IMG/VR virus record: IMGVR_UViG_3300042452_000346 | Span: 1 to 38,794 of that record | Origin: a virus | Length of the DNA: 38,794 nt | Reading direction: 5' to 3' (one strand) | Shown here: positions 38,564-38,794 of the stretch, piece by piece | How the letters are laid out: each line of letters starts with the position of its first letter | Position numbering within the stretch: position 1 is the first letter of the stretch | The notes under the pieces: generated by a model | Databases searched by the model: none | What the model was told of the DNA's origin: nothing | What the model saw: only the letters and a program-made list of their open reading frames with translations | Translations under genes and position numbers: made by a program

Positions 38564-38794
38564 TGACTAAACTAGGGCATCTAAAATCTTCTCTGATTGA
38601 CTTGGAAGCCCGACAGGGTAACAGGGCGCAAGCGTATCAATACGCAGCGTGAACGACTAAGTGAGAAGACCCCGATAGGGGATGCGATAGTCTGAACTTG
38701 GCAAATAAATAAAAGCCAAGAGCCGAAGCCCGAAGCGGTGAGTAGGCCCGGTAAAGATACCGAGTAACAAAATGTAGAAGTCCGAGTCGGTGCT
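38564..38794 (+). ncRNA. Group I intron 4 in the capsid gene, 3' end beyond the window
   Basis: The exon end GATGCCT pairs over seven bases with GGGCATC (38575-38581), with a U-G pair at the splice site, giving a textbook P1. The core differs from introns 1-3: GACTAAG as P7 5' strand, ACCCCGATAGGGG as P8, then GATGCGATAGTC as P7 3' strand. CTTGGC/GCCAAG follows as P9, and a terminal ACCGA..TCGGT pairing lies near the window end. It is an independent group I intron. The 3' splice site is not in the window, or is at position 4 if the ends join directly. Confidence 0.88.

Noticed and set aside
1-38794. Integrase, repressor or attachment site
   Set aside because: No tyrosine or serine recombinase motif and no CI-type gene seen; the tRNA is a complete minus-strand gene without a repeat that would indicate an att site.

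Overview
The window is almost the whole genome of a lytic, short-tailed (podovirus-like) double-stranded DNA phage of a Gram-negative bacterium. The evidence is a TerL/portal/scaffold/capsid block followed by an adaptor, a nozzle-type tail tube protein, three large ejection-type proteins and several fibres, with no tape-measure, sheath or baseplate genes. I see no integrase, repressor, DNA polymerase, helicase or RNA polymerase, so it looks strictly lytic, dependent on host replication and transcription, and not T7-like (Autographiviridae). A Gram-negative host is suggested by an M15-type endolysin and a lipobox-bearing outer-membrane-type lipoprotein. The host genus cannot be read from the sequence.

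Layout. Positions 1-42 are the last codons of the major capsid protein (MCP), followed by a strong terminator. A small decoration-like protein gene (206-850) is isolated between two terminators. Positions 907-12727 encode adaptor, appendage, nozzle, GNAT-like and internal/ejection proteins. Positions 12791-19832 are a receptor-binding block with three fibre-type genes, small fibre helpers and duplicated small domains. Positions 19846-20767 are the lysis cassette (holin candidate and M15 endolysin). A terminator, a minus-strand tRNA-Asn and a sigma70-like promoter at 21152-21180 separate late from early genes. Positions 21187-27901 are the early region: a Cas4/RecB-like nuclease, a replisome organiser carrying iterons, a putative helicase loader, a DUF1064-type nuclease and many small unknowns. 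Positions 27957-30697 hold TerS, TerL and a metallophosphoesterase. A papain-like cysteine protease lipoprotein lies alone on the minus strand (30797-31645). From 31723 to the end come accessory head genes, portal, scaffold and MCP.

The most striking feature is the MCP gene (36760 to the window end). Its frame is cut by at least four group I introns. Three are tiny (about 175-190 nt), lack any homing endonuclease gene and are close relatives of one another. Their P6, P8 and P9 helices differ in sequence but keep pairing, which supports real ribozymes. The fourth is a different group I intron and runs off the window end. Because the window starts with the MCP C-terminus and ends inside an MCP intron, the genome is circular or circularly permuted, and the cut fell in or next to this intron-rich gene.

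Other items of interest are a recurrent GCCTT..TAGACAA element ahead of late gene blocks, a structured RNA stretch at 22054-22259, a probable origin with 10-bp phased repeats inside the replication gene, a near-leaderless early promoter, and the papain-like protease. All functional calls rest on motifs and gene order read by eye. No searches were run.
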